A DNA stretch of 64,000 bases from Dugong dugon (lineage: Eukaryota > Chordata > Mammalia > Sirenia > Dugongidae), in the NCBI GenBank assembly GCA_030035585.1, contig CM057469.1, forward strand, positions 14,068,501 to 14,132,500. The letters run 5' to 3'. Position 1 is the first letter of the stretch; every line of letters starts with the position of its first letter. Below are positions 22,097-32,749 of this stretch, piece after piece. A program made the position numbers and the translations under genes. The notes beneath the pieces are model-generated. The model saw nothing but the letters and a program-made list of their open reading frames with translations, was not told the origin of the DNA and made no database searches.

Positions 22097-22110
22097 GCGT
22101 GTGTGCTAGT
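21661..22110. repeat. 80-bp VNTR, five units, ending in a long TG tract
   Basis: TTTCTCATAA recurs exactly every 80 bases at 21671, 21751, 21831, 21911 and 21991, followed by CACGGACCAACCTTG and CCAGGGAAGCCCTG. Each unit ends in a short TG/CG tract. The last one expands into about 65 bases of (TG)n at 22041-22105. Confidence 0.97.
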
Positions 22111-22339
22111 GAGGCCAGTGTTGGCAAGCCTACTTCCTTCCTCCCTGGAACCTGCTATACTTACACTTGAATTTTGCTTCTCCCCACTTTGCCTTGGATT
22201 ATAGTCACTTAGGCGTTCAACTCATCTCTAATGGTTTATTGTAAGCTCTTTGGGTCTTACTCATTGCTGGGTGCCCTGCCATGTTTAACCCAGTGCCTTG
22301 GGCCCTCAAAGCTGGGAGAGTAGAGTCTCTCCATTCAGA

Positions 22340-23350
22340 GGCCATGGCATGTGATAAGGCCCTGAGGTGGGAAACCAGCTTGCTGGGTTTGAGGATCAAC
22401 AAAGGGGACCAGTGTGGCTGGAGTGGAGTGAGCAAGGGAGCAAGCAGGGGATGTGGTCAGAAGGGCAATGGAGGCCAGATCACATAGGGCCTTATAGGGT
22501 TTTTTAAAAAACATTTTATTGTGTTTTAGATGAAAGTTTACACAGCAAATTAGTTTCCCATTCAACAATTCATACACAAATTGTTCTGACATTGATTTCC
22601 CCGCAATGTGTCGGCACTCTCCCCATTTCCACCGTGCCTTCCCCGTTTCCATCCTTCCAGTTTCCTGGCCCTCCTTGCCTTCTCATATTTGCTTTTGGGC
22701 AAATATTGCCCGTTTGGTCTCCTACAGTTGATTGTACTAAGGAGCACATTCCTCATGGGTGTTATTGTTTATTTTATAGGCCAGTCTATTATTTGGCTGA
22801 AAGGTGACCTCCAGGAGTGGCTTCAGTTCCAGGTTAAAAGGGTGTCTTAGGGCATTAGTCTCAGGGGTTCCTCCAGTCTTCATCAGTCTAGTAAGTTTGG
22901 TCTTTTTTATGAATTTGAGTTTTCTTCTATGTTTTTATCCCATTCTAACCAGGACCTTCTATTGTGTCCCTGATCAGAGCTGTCAGTAGTGGTAACTGGG
23001 TACCATCTAGTTCTTCTGGTCTCCGGCTGGAGGAGGCTGTGGTTCGTGTGGACAGTTAGTCCTGTGGACTAATTGTTTCCTTGAGTCTTTGGTTTCCTTC
23101 ATGTTCCTTTGCTCCAGACAGGAGGAAACCAATAGTTGTATCTTAGATGGCCGTTTGTAAGCTCTTAAGACTCCAGACGCTACTCACCAAACTAGGATGT
23201 AGAACATTGTCTTTATGGATTATGTTAAGCCAGTTGACCTAGATGTCACCCAAGAGGGCTTTATAGCGCTTTATTCTGGGAGTAACAGAAAGGCATTGGA
23301 AGGTTGAGCAGAGAAGTGACATGATCTAATTTATATTTTTAAAAGATCAT
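22340..23350 (+). mobile_element. L2-like LINE remnant, split by L1
   Basis: 22340-22500 (GGAGCAAGCAGGGGATGTGG, GGCCAGATCACATAGGGCCT) and 23262-23350 (GGGCTTTATAGCGCTTTATT, GAAGTGACATGATCTAATTT) join as one old element. The L1 fragment between them is younger. Confidence 0.45.
22500..23261 (-). mobile_element. 5'-truncated L1, 3' UTR only (about 760 bp)
   Basis: ACATTTTATTGTGTTTTAGA at the 3' end, then colinear with the 3' UTR of the L1 at 55-58 kb up to CAGTTGACCTAGATGTCACC. It stops before ORF2. Confidence 0.85.
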
Positions 23351-23351
23351 T

Positions 23352-23570
23352 TAGGAGTCCCTGTGTGGTGCAAAGGGTTAAGCGCTTGACTACTAGCCAA
23401 CAGGTTGGTGGTTCAAACCCACTCAGAAGCACCTTAGAAGACAGGCCTGGTGATCTGCTTCCCAAAAATCTGCCATTAAAAACCCTATGGAGCAAGTTCT
23501 ACTCTGCACACATGGGGTTGCCATGAGTCGGAGTCAACTCAACGGCAACTAACAACAACAACAAGAAGTA
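23352..23570 (+). mobile_element. AfroSINE, long form
   Basis: GGAGTCCCTGTGTGGTGCAA to GAGTCAACTCAACGGCAACT plus an AACAACAAC tail. Confidence 0.92.
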
Positions 23571-24029
23571 GGTTCTTAGCAAATGTTTGTTGAATGAATA
23601 AATGGTGAATTTGCTGAGCACTTACTAAGGCACAGTGCTGCTAGAATGAAAATATGGAGAGAGACCCACAATGACCCCCACACAGACATAGCAATGGCAC
23701 AGACACATACACATGTTGTATACTGACTCAAAAGCCAAGAAGATCAGGCTTCCAGAGCATGAGTGGCTTTATTCCTCAGGAGGAGTTATTGTTGACCACA
23801 AAGCGGTGAGCCGCCCCAGAACACCACATTTCGGGGACAGAAATTAGGGGAGGGAGAGGAGCTTAAAATTTCGGAAGCACTGGAAATAGACTTGAGAGGG
23901 AAAGAAAATATATATTGCTTTAATTTTCAAGGGAGTTTAATTGCTGTTTTTTTATAAAGTATATGGAATATATGAGCTGAAAATGACTGTACAGATAGTG
24001 TAGGTCAAATGCCTCTTTTTACAGATAAT
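23571..24029. other. No recognised feature
   Basis: Intron sequence without recognised repeat or gene, except an L2/MIR-like trace at 23572-23645. Confidence 0.45.
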
Positions 24030-24265
24030 AGTTATTTATGGAGTGTTACTATGTGCCAGATACTGTTTTAAGATCTTTAATGTATTAACTCCTTAAAAAC
24101 TAATAATAATAATCATAATAAGTAGGTACTCTTATTATTCCCATTTTATGGCTGAAGAAATTGAGCCCATTGAGATTAAGTAGCTTGCCCACAGTTCTGT
24201 AACTTCTTAAAATCCAGGGAACTCAAGTCTGTTACTCCTTAGTCTAGCGCTATTTTCTTTAAGAC
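24030..24265 (-). mobile_element. MIR SINE
   Basis: GAGTGTTACTATGTGCCAGA, ATTATTCCCATTTTATGGCT, GAGATTAAGTAGCTTGCCCA. Confidence 0.8.
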
Positions 24266-25228
24266 ACTGCCACTCAAGTCCTTGCTGGAAGCCAAAGTTA
24301 CGAAATCATTTCATCTATTCTTTAAAATGTTGATTTATTTGTTGACTCAAACTCCTGGCAAAGGTCGGCACAATCCAACTAACAGTAATGTCAGCCAGAC
24401 TTCGGACAAACACATATTCATACGCCAGCATTCAGATGACCCCCTCCACCTGGGAGTCAGTGAGGCCATGCTCCTTTGTCCCGTCTTTGCACGTCAGGCT
24501 CTGGTTCATGACTGCAGCGAACTGCCCACTGCTCTGGGCCTGTGCCAGCGGGCACTCAAAGAACATTTACTGACGGTGGTGACGGCAGTTTGCTGTCTTT
24601 TCCCAAATGCCCATATTCGCTGTCTCATTCAGCACCCCACGCCCACCCCTTTTCTTTTGCTTGTTTGGAGCAAAAATTCTCCAACCTGCTAAATGTAACA
24701 GGTAATTAACACCACTTAATAACCTTAAGTAAGATAATCATCTGTTTTTATCCCGGAAAAGGCTCTCCTTTGGAAGGTAATGGTGCTGTGGAGAGCCAGG
24801 CTGAGGCTAGGTGTAATGAGATAAACGTCCTCCTCTGAATGCAGAGGGACCTTGTTTCATAAAAGACAACAGAGGCCTCCCATGCAGACAGCACCTGGGG
24901 AGGGCAAACAGTTAAGAAGGCGTGGCCTTGGGAGTTGAGAACCAACCCTCTTTCCCAGTTGGGTTTCCTTCCCTTCACTCCCAGCCCCTGGAGGGCACTG
25001 TGGATGGAGCAACCAGGGGACAGCAGGACCAGCAGCTACACCTAAATTCACTGGTGAACTTAGAAGGTTAGGCTGGTGTCAAGACTGATTGGCATTCACT
25101 GTGTGCAAAGCTTTCTGCTCGGGCTGTGGACAAAAACAGTGGCAGAAGATGGCTTGTTCCTCCCCTTCGCCTCCTTCCTGTCACTGTGGTCTTCCTGGCC
25201 AGGTGAAATCATCATGACCATTTCCTGG
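24266..25228. other. Unassigned intron sequence
   Basis: No gene. The 136-codon open frame at 24282-24692 resembles no family I know and has no splice or start context. Confidence 0.45.
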
Positions 25229-25405
25229 AAGGAGTCCCTGAGTGATGCAAATAGTTAACACATTCAGCTGTCACCCAGAGGTGCCTCGGAAGCAAAGCCT
25301 GGCAATCTACTTCCAAAAACTCAGCCATTGAAAACCCTATGGTGCACAGTTCTACTCTGACACACGTGGGGTTGCCATGAGTCAAAACTGACTCAACAAT
25401 GAAGC
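25229..25405 (+). mobile_element. AfroSINE, long form, internally shortened
   Basis: GGAGTCCCTGAGTGATGCAA, then the GCTAACCGAAAGG part is missing, and GGGGTTGCCATGAGTC near the end. Confidence 0.85.
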
Positions 25406-25642
25406 TTGGTATTCTCTGGAAAGTTCTCAGGTGTAGGAAGAGTTTTGTATAAAGGATTTCCAGTCCCAATGTCATTTCTGTGGACGGTTTGTAAGTGACG
25501 GCCCAAACCATGGAACAGGGATTTTCTTTCCAGAGCACAGAGAGAAAAGGAACTATCTTAAACACCTCAATGGAAGATGAATCTGAGCATCCCTTAGGAA
25601 TGCCCTTTGCCTCAATATTTTGTCTTCCCTAATACAACACAG

Positions 25643-25852
25643 GGAGCCCTAGCAGTGCAGTGGTTAAGCGCTTGGTTGCTAACCACAAGGTCAACAGTTC
25701 GAACCCACCAGTAGCTCTGTGGAAGAAGAGACCTGGCGATCGGCTCATGTAAAGATTACAGCCTAGGAAACCCTATAGGGCAGTTCTACTGTGTCCTAGA
25801 GCGTCGCCATGAATCAGAATCAACTTGACAGCACCTAACAACAACAACAATA
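25643..25852 (+). mobile_element. AfroSINE, longer form
   Basis: GGGAGCCCTAGCAGTGCAGT to AATCAACTTGACAGCACCTA plus an AACAACAAC tail. Confidence 0.92.
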
Positions 25853-26125
25853 CAACTCATCCTTTAAGTCTCAACTCAGAGGGAGACTCCTCCAAGGAGC
25901 CCGCCCTCATTTCCTCCCTCAGAATGAATGGCGTCTTCTCTCCTTTCTGCCCGTAGTGTGTTGCTTCTGTGGTACCTCTGGCTAGCATACCGGGGCCCAC
26001 TTTTGCTACGCTGCAGAATCTCTGGTACATGCAGTCACTTATATTGCAGTTTCTCTTAGCTAGACTGCTTCACATTTGCTGCGTAATAAGTGCTTAGAAT
26101 AAATAGTTACTGAATGAGTGCATGC
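25853..26125 (+). mobile_element. L2 LINE 3' fragment
   Basis: CATCCTTTAAGTCTCAACTC, GGGAGACTCCTCCAAGGAGC and CTTAGAATAAATAGTTACTG. Confidence 0.6.
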
Positions 26126-27040
26126 ATGGGTCTGTTCAGCACTGCAACAAGGCTTGTTAAGTTCATCACCCCTCTGCCTTCCCCATTCTGGAACATTCCT
26201 TTCCCTTAGTGCCTCTCTTCTCAAACAGATCTGAACCTTTTGCCTAATCACTCCCTGTATTATGAACACGATTCCTACTCCCATCATTCCTGGCTTAAAG
26301 ACAAGAAGAAAAGGAGTAGGTAGCTGCAAGTGTTAACATATGATGTCTCTGAATTGCTAGCAAGTTGTGGGAGAATTTTGTCCCTTAAAAAATGTGGGAT
26401 TATTTGAGAGAGGGCTTTTTTTCTCACTGACTCCCCCCGTAGGTTCTTAGGTAGTTCAGTAATTTAACAAATGTGTGAGGGAACTGGCAGGGAGGCTTTA
26501 TAAATTCAAGTGTGTCTTGACGCTGCAGGAAAACAAAGATAAAAGGCAGGCTGGAAGGTGTGGGCAGGGCATGGCCCAGAACCCCAGGGTTTGGTCCTAA
26601 AAAGAACCAGTCACCTCCCAGGCCTAGAAAGTAGCTGTTGAGATACCAGGAAGGCCAGAGACAGGTAGAAGGGGCATGTGGGGGTGGAGGGGAGAGGTGG
26701 CCTCAGAGGACAGGCAGGATAGGGTGAGATAGGAGGCTGTGGGATTCGGGAGGTGGAAGGTGCTGGAGAGCTACCTCCATCCCAGGCAAATGTAAAACTA
26801 AGTATCCCCAAGGGTGTTCCCCCACGTGGCAGTGGTAGTGGCTGGGAGAAGAGGGAGCCAGATGTGACTGCTCTTAACTGCAAACGCTGCCTGCCCCAGA
26901 CTCGATGCCTTAAGCCATAGAGGGTGTGCAAGGCTCCGTGTGCAGAGGACTGTAACTACTCGGGGGGAGGCCCGAAGCCTGCTCAGGGATTGGGGATGAG
27001 GACTGGGACCCAGGACCTTCAGAAAGGAAGCTGCTACCTC
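26126..27040. other. Unassigned intron sequence
   Basis: No recognised gene or repeat. GC content rises around 26560-27000. Confidence 0.45.
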
Positions 27041-27044
27041 TTGT

Positions 27045-27295
27045 TCCTTCAAAACTTTGGTCTGTGAATCTCAAGCTTATGTGTTTAATAAAATCACCTG
27101 GGATGCTTCTGAAAAATGCGGATTCCTTACCCAGAGATTCTATCTCAGTAGTCTGGGGTGGAACCCAGAAATCTGCATTTTAACAAGTGCCCTAGATGAT
27201 TCTGACATAGGTGGTTGGGCCCTATTTTGGGAATCAGTGCTTATAAATCACCTGGGGACCTTGTTAAAATGCAGATTCTAATGCAGGTCTGGGGC
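27045..27295 (+). mobile_element. Two MER20-like hAT pieces in tandem
   Basis: The first is 27045-27212 (CTTTGGTCTGTGAATCTCAA ... GTGCCCTAGATGATTCTGAC). The second, truncated, starts near 27215 (CACCTGGGGACCTTGTTAAA). Confidence 0.55.
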
Positions 27296-27470
27296 AGGAG
27301 TCCCTGGGTGCAAATGGCAGTGCCCTTGGCTCTACTACGCAGCTCCTCGGAAGAAAGGCCTGGTGATCTACTTCTGAAACATCAGCCATTGAAAACCCTA
27401 TGGAGCACAGTTCTACTCAGACACACATGGAGTCGCCGTGAGCCAGAATGGACTCAACATCAACTGGTTA
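27296..27470 (+). mobile_element. AfroSINE, long form, internally shortened
   Basis: CAGGAGTCCCTGGGTGCAAA to GGACTCAACATCAACTGG. Confidence 0.85.
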
Positions 27471-27484
27471 CTGGGTCTTACTCA

Positions 27485-27682
27485 CCCACTGCCGTGGAGT
27501 TGACTCCAACTCATAGCAACCCTATAGGGCACAGAAGAACTGCCCTATAGGGTATCCAAAGCTGTAACGCTTTTCGGAAGCAGACTGCCACATCTTTGTC
27601 CTGAGGAGTGGCTAGTGGGTTTGAACCGCCGACCTTCTGGTTGGCAGTCGAGTGGTTTAACCACTGCACCACCAGGGTTCCT
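27485..27682 (-). mobile_element. AfroSINE, longer form
   Basis: CCACTGCCGTGGAGTTGACT to TGCACCACCAGGGTTCC. It lies 15 bp after an opposite-strand SINE. Confidence 0.9.
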
Positions 27683-27729
27683 TGGTTATGGGTATGGGGC
27701 CAAAATTCTGCAGCTCTAAAAAGCTGCCA

Positions 27730-27925
27730 GGTGATACTGGTAAAGCTGCTCCAGAGATCACCCCTCCGGAGCAAGGTTCTCGGGGGTTCCCCTGTGAACT
27801 TGTTCAAAATGCAGAATCTTAGGCCCCACTGAGACCTACTGAATCAGAAACTTTGGGAGCAGGGCCCCCAGTCTGTGTTTTAGCAAGCCCTCCTGGTGAT
27901 TCTGAAGTACCTTAAAGCTAGATAA
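27730..27925 (+). mobile_element. hAT MER-type element
   Basis: CCTGTGAACTTGTTCAAAAT, GCCCCACTGAGACCTACTGA, and CCTGGTGATTCTGAAGTACC at the right. Confidence 0.5.
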
Positions 27926-28189
27926 TAGCACCACTTAGAGAAGTGGGCTGGAGGAGGCAAGGTGGGCATAGGGCGGTAGAGCGTGAGCTGAGCCCATTCT
28001 GTCATCTCTTTTCCTGGTCTCCTTCTCATACGGAAACCAGGCTCGTGTCCCATGAATTCAGATGCAGGGGAACAGGTTCCTCATGGTGTTGTGCGAGCAC
28101 ACTGTTCCTCTGGGGTGAAAGCAGGAGAACTTCCTTGGTGGGCAGCCTGGGAAGTCTGTAATTTTTGCAGGCTGGTTGGCAGGTGTCCC

Positions 28190-28480
28190 CAGCGCCTGGC
28201 AGAGCTGGTGGTGAGGGCTCCAAGGCACACGTCAGTGGGACTCGAGGAGCCAGAGCCAATCAGCATTAAGTCCGGCTGGAAGCTGGTGCCCAAGGAGCAG
28301 TCGAGGCAGGAGGGGTCCGGCAGCTCCCGGAGCTCTGGGCGGGGGAGGGTGGAGTCCAGAGCGGTCCAGGAAGGCCGGGTCAGGAGGCTCGGCCCGCAGT
28401 GTGCAGTGTGTGTGCGGCCGGGTGCAGCAGCCTGGGTTTGTCAATGCCCAGCCACCGCCCAACATCTGTGTCTCTGGGCC
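28190..28480. promoter_or_regulatory. GC- and CpG-rich intronic block with CCAAT and GC boxes
   Basis: About 14 CpGs in under 300 bp, GAGCCAATCAGC at 28252-28263 (a CCAAT box) and GGGCGGGGG at 28337-28345 (an Sp1-type GC box). It stands out from flanking sequence and is not a repeat I know. It could be a small CpG island or alternative promoter, which is not shown. Confidence 0.4.
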
Positions 28481-28644
28481 AGGCTGGGAGCTGGGTCATT
28501 CACACGTGAGATGGCCGGGAGCGACATGCAGCTGGGGGCTCTCGTTTTGCCCCCCTCCTGCTTTTCCTGGTCTTTTCCTTTCTGTGCTGCCTTCTCCCCA
28601 TGTAGAGGGGAACATGAGTCCAAGTGGGTGCAAGAAAGCAGCAG

Positions 28645-28647
<3 letters not shown>

Positions 28648-28680
<33 letters not shown>

Positions 28681-28686
28681 ACACAC
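28648..28686. repeat. (CA)n microsatellite
   Basis: An AC run with one T interruption. Confidence 0.95.
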
Positions 28687-28689
28687 CAA

Positions 28690-28838
28690 CAACAGAACCG
28701 TTCCATAGGGTTCTCGGTGGCTGATTTGGGGAAGTAGATTGCCAGCCCTTTCTTCCGAGGTGCCTCTGGGTGGACTCGAACTGCCAACCTTTCAGTTAGC
28801 AGAGAACATGTTAAGACTTTGCACCACCCAGGGACTCC
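28690..28838 (-). mobile_element. AfroSINE, 3'-end-less fragment
   Basis: CCGTTCCATAGGGTTCTCGG to CACCCAGGGACTCC. The missing part is replaced by the CA microsatellite. Confidence 0.82.
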
Positions 28839-28852
28839 TCGAAATGTCCACC

Positions 28853-29057
28853 AAACCCAAAACCAAACCCATTGCCGTTGAGTTGATTCTGACTCATAGG
28901 GACCCTATGCGACAGAGTAGAACTGCTCCCACAGAGTTTCCAAGGCTGTAAATCTTTACAGAAGCAGACTGCCACGTCTTTCTCTGCGGAGCGGCTGGTG
29001 GGTTCCCACCTTTGGTTAGCAGCCGAGTGCTTTAACCACTGCACCACCAGAGCTCAG
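28853..29057 (-). mobile_element. AfroSINE, longer form
   Basis: CCCATTGCCGTTGAGTTGAT to CACTGCACCACCAGAGCTC, with the AAACCAAACC tail at the left. Confidence 0.9.
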
Positions 29058-29533
29058 AACTGTCCATGGTGAGGGTTAAGTATGGTCAGGGAGGGATAGG
29101 CAAAAGAAAAGACAGACAGAAACTGGAGGACCCCCACAGGGTTGGAAAGAGGGAGGCCTGGAGCTGAAGCTACTCTAGGGCTGAAAACTGCACTCTGCAA
29201 CTCCCTTCCCGTACCTCCCCCGCCCCCCTCCTGCCCTCCTTGACCACCGGGCCCCCCAGACCAGAAGGTATATTCTGTCATTGGGTCCTGGGTCACTCAG
29301 GTTGAGGAGCCCTTTCTCCCACCTTCCCCACCTTACTGTCCTCCATGTTCCTGGTGCACAGTAACAGACCCCTGGGGTATATCTAATTCTAAGCTAGGTA
29401 AATCTAAGTTGTTTATGTACCAGACTCATCTGCTCACCACTTAAAAAATATTTGATAAACATTGCAAATTCCAGGAGGTGAAAAAATATAATATGCATAT
29501 ACCATCAAATAGGCAGTCCTCAAGTCAACCCAA
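29058..29533. other. No recognised feature
   Basis: A C-rich run at 29200-29260, an AT-rich end, no repeat or gene recognised. Confidence 0.5.
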
Positions 29534-29726
29534 AGCCCCTGGGTGTGTAAACAGTTAATGTGCTTGGCTGCTGAAAGGTTAGAGGTTTGAGTCCATTCAG
29601 AGGCACCTTGGAAGAAAGGCCCGGTGATCTACTTCCAAAAAATCAGCCACTGAAGCCTATGGAGCACAGTTCTACTCTGACACACATGGAGGTCATGAGT
29701 CGGAGTCGACTCAACGGCAACCGGTT
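29534..29726 (+). mobile_element. AfroSINE, long form, with 13-bp target duplication
   Basis: GCCCCTGGGTGTGTAAACAG to GACTCAACGGCAACCGG. CAAGTCAACCCAA (29521-29533) and CAAGTCAGCCCAA (29727-29739) flank it. Confidence 0.92.
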
Positions 29727-29739
29727 CAAGTCAGCCCAA

Positions 29740-30532
29740 CCCCAGGTCCTAGCCATTGGGGTGTCCTGCTTTATTGTGCCATCTGAGGTTGGGGGTGCTG
29801 GTTTCCAACATGAGGGCATCAGAGGCCTACAGGGCTGGAGAGGCTGGTGCCAGCTCTTGTCCGACTGCCTGGGGCAGCATTCCCAAGGAGAGCTTTGCCC
29901 AGAGTAATCAAAGAGAAAGTGGCCTCCTTAGAGCAGAGGGACTCAGAATGAGGTTTCCAGACAGTGCTAGTGGAGGTACTTTTCTCATAGACTGTTGCTT
30001 AGCAAACTCCCAGGTTCCCAAGCTACCATCCTTTCCCTCTTCTTCCGGCTGCCCCTTACCCTGATGTGAATTGACCAGGGGCTGCTCGTGTGCACCATTA
30101 TTCAGCGGGGAGCAAATGGAGAACGATCTCATCTCCACGCCCCAGGAGAACATTGCCAGCGCTCTGCTCCTCGCAGAAAGGATGTCTGTTTTAGGGCCAG
30201 GTTAGACTGGGCTGGGGAATCAAATGAAAGAGCCATTACCCTTCTTTTTCTTGTCAAACTCATTGGCACCTAGAACAGGTGCATGGGGGGCTAGATTATT
30301 GTTGAAAACAGAAGCAACAACTGGGGGCTTGATGGCGTGAGAGGCAGCCTATCAAACAGTCCTTGGTTTCTCTTCTTACCTGGGGAAGCTAGCAACTTTG
30401 TTTAACCAGAGAAAAGTCAGAGGAGACTGGATTGAGAAACAGGAAACAAGGTTTGGTTCTGGACCATTTCACTGACTTTCAGGGTAAGAGCGACAAGTTA
30501 TCTATCTGAGAATGGTAATTAAAAAAAAAAAA
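29740..30532. other. Unassigned, partly conserved-looking
   Basis: 30060-30290 is repeat-free with balanced composition (TTGACCAGGGGCTGCTCGTG) and may be constrained. No gene seen. Confidence 0.4.
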
Positions 30533-30740
30533 GCCAACCTGTTGCCATCGAGTCAAGTCTGACTCATGGCAACCCCACGTGTTACAGAATAGAACTGTGC
30601 TCCATAGGGTTTTCTTGGCTGTAATCTTTACGGAAGCAGATTGCCAGGCTGTTCTTCCACGGCACCACTGGGTGGGTTTGAACCGCCCGCCTTTAGGTTA
30701 GTAGTCAAGTGCAAACTGTTTGCACCACCCAGGGACCACA
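30533..30740 (-). mobile_element. AfroSINE, long form
   Basis: CCTGTTGCCATCGAGTCAAG to GCACCACCCAGGGACCAC, preceded by an A-rich run. Confidence 0.9.
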
Positions 30741-31134
30741 TCTGTATGTAGCAGGACATAATCAGGCATGGGCAATCAGTAGACTGTGGTGTGCGTGGGA
30801 GAGTTTCTCCATTTGCGGAATGAAAGAACGAGATTGGCACGATTTGACAGCTTCTCTTATGAGAAAAACCAATGTTTTCCAAAGCTTCAGGGATGACTCA
30901 GGGTCATGGGGATATGGTCAGTGGTTTACTCAGTGTTCCCACGTTTTGCAGGTTGATTCAGAGGTGGTCTTTCTATAGCAGGTAGGCAGCCTCAGAATGG
31001 GAACGTCGAGTCCAACTGCCCACACAAATGGATAAGCATTATGCTTGCCTTGTGATCATCCAGCCCCTGCCTGAGCGTGTCCAGGAACAGGGAACCATGT
31101 TGTGCCAGTCCTCAATGACTTGTTAAAGAAAGGT
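30741..31134. other. No recognised feature
   Basis: No repeat or gene recognised. Confidence 0.45.
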
Positions 31135-31564
31135 CAGGATTCTAGTAAAAAGACCAGAATTAATGGTCTGACTGAGACTGGAGGAACCCCAGAAGGCATG
31201 GCCCCTGGACTCTCTGTCAACCCAGAACTAAAACCATTCCCAAGGCCAACTCTTCAGACAAAGATTAGACTGGACTATGGGACATAAAATGATACTCGTG
31301 AAGAGTGTGCTTCTTAGCTCAAGTAGATACATGAGACTAAATGGGCAGCTCCTGTCCGGAGGTGAGATGAGAAGGTGGAGAGGGTCAGGAGCTGGTTGAA
31401 TGGACATGGGAGATCAGCAGTGGAAAGGAGGAGTGTGCTGTCACAGCATGGGGAGAGCAATTAGGGTCACATAGCAACGTGTGTATAAATTTTTGTATGA
31501 GAGACTAACTTGAATTGTAAACTTTCACTTAAAGTACAATAAAATAATAATGGTAAAAAAAAAA
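31135..31564 (+). mobile_element. 430-bp retrotransposed element with L1-like 3' terminus
   Basis: It ends GTAAACTTTCACTTAAAGTA, CAATAAAA and an A-rich tail. That terminus is the complement of the 3' end at 9010 and 22510, so it is shared with the L1s, but the 400 bp before it are not. AAAGAAAGGT flanks it at 31125-31134 and 31565-31574. It is either a 3' fragment of another L1 subfamily or an L1-dependent short element. Confidence 0.75.
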
Positions 31565-31679
31565 AAAGAAAGGTTGGGATGGATGGTCAGAAAAAGGGCA
31601 GAGAGGGATAAACACAACTTTCCTTTGCCGGTTGATTACTCATTCTGGAGCTCCCTGGCTGTATCCTGCAAACAAAAAA

Positions 31680-31890
31680 CAAAACCAAACCCATTGTCAT
31701 CGTGTCGGTTCCGACTCATGGCGACCCCATGTGTGACAGAGTAGAACCGCTCCGTAGGGGTTTCCTTGGCTGTCATCTTTATGGAAGCAGATCGCCAAGC
31801 CTGTCTTCCACAGCACCCCTGGGTGGGTTCAAGCCACCCACCTTTAGGTTAGTAGTCGACTGCAAACCATTTGCTCAGCCCGGGGATCTT
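31680..31890 (-). mobile_element. AfroSINE, long form
   Basis: CCCATTGTCATCGTGTCGGT to GCTCAGCCCGGGGATC. Confidence 0.9.
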
Positions 31891-32119
31891 GTGTCAGACA
31901 AGATAGGCTGAATTATACTGTAGTAAGAAACAACTCTCAAATCTCAGAACATAAAACAACAAAAGTTTCTTTCTTGTTCGTGCTGTGTGTCCATCCTGGG
32001 TTGCCCAAAGGCCTCGCTCTCACTCATAGTTTCAGGCCAGTGTGGTACCCACCACCCTAAAAGCTTTTCACTATGTCAGAGGTAGAAGAAGGAGACTTGG
32101 AGGGTTTTGCATTGGCTAT

Positions 32120-32490
32120 TGTCAGTCTGTTGTACTGTGATGGCTCGCATGTTGCTGTGATGCTGGAAGCTATGCCATCGGTATTTCAAACACCAGCAAG
32201 GTTGACCATGGGGGACAGGTTTCACTGAAGCTTCCAGACTAAGACAGACTAGGAAGAAGGGGCTGGCGATCTACTTCTGAAAATTCGCTAATGAAAACTC
32301 TGTGGATTATAACAGAATATTGCTTGATATAGTGCTAGAAGATGAGCCCCCTAGATGGGAAGGCACTCAAAACACAAAGTGGCTCCAACAATGGGCTCGA
32401 GCATACCAACAATCATGAAGATGGCGCAGGACTGGGCAACATTTCATTAGGAGCCAACTCAATGGCAACTAACACCAACAGCAGCCTTCT
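32120..32490 (+). mobile_element. Long composite SINE-like repeat
   Basis: TGTACTGTGATGGCTCGCAT, GATGCTGGAAGCTATGCCAT, AAGGGGCTGGCGATCTACTT, GATGAGCCCCCTAGATGGGA, ending GGAGCCAACTCAATGGCAAC. Same family and full order as the reverse copy at 17950-18335. Confidence 0.78.
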
Positions 32491-32749
32491 TTCCCCATCG
32501 TTTCTGCGCGTAGCCTATGAGGGAGCTCAGGAACACAGTTTCACCATGTCGCAGAAGACGGGCTGCTGGAGGCACGTGGGGGACAGCGGTGATGACCACT
32601 GTGGGGCCTCATGAAAATGGCCTTGGTGGCTTTCATTTGGTTCAGGAGGACTAGGCTGTCTGCACCTTCCACATCATGTGACAGAGAGAACCTGGGGAAG
32701 TAGGTGAGAACCAGTGTGTGTCTTTCAAGGGCACTCCCACTCCCGAAGG

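Noticed and set aside
21693-22170. Cys-Val repeat proteins in the VNTR
   Set aside because: Translated TG repeats, not coding.
28052-28708. 218-codon frame over the GC-rich block
   Set aside because: It runs into the CA microsatellite (Thr-His repeat) and a SINE; GC-rich DNA has few stops.
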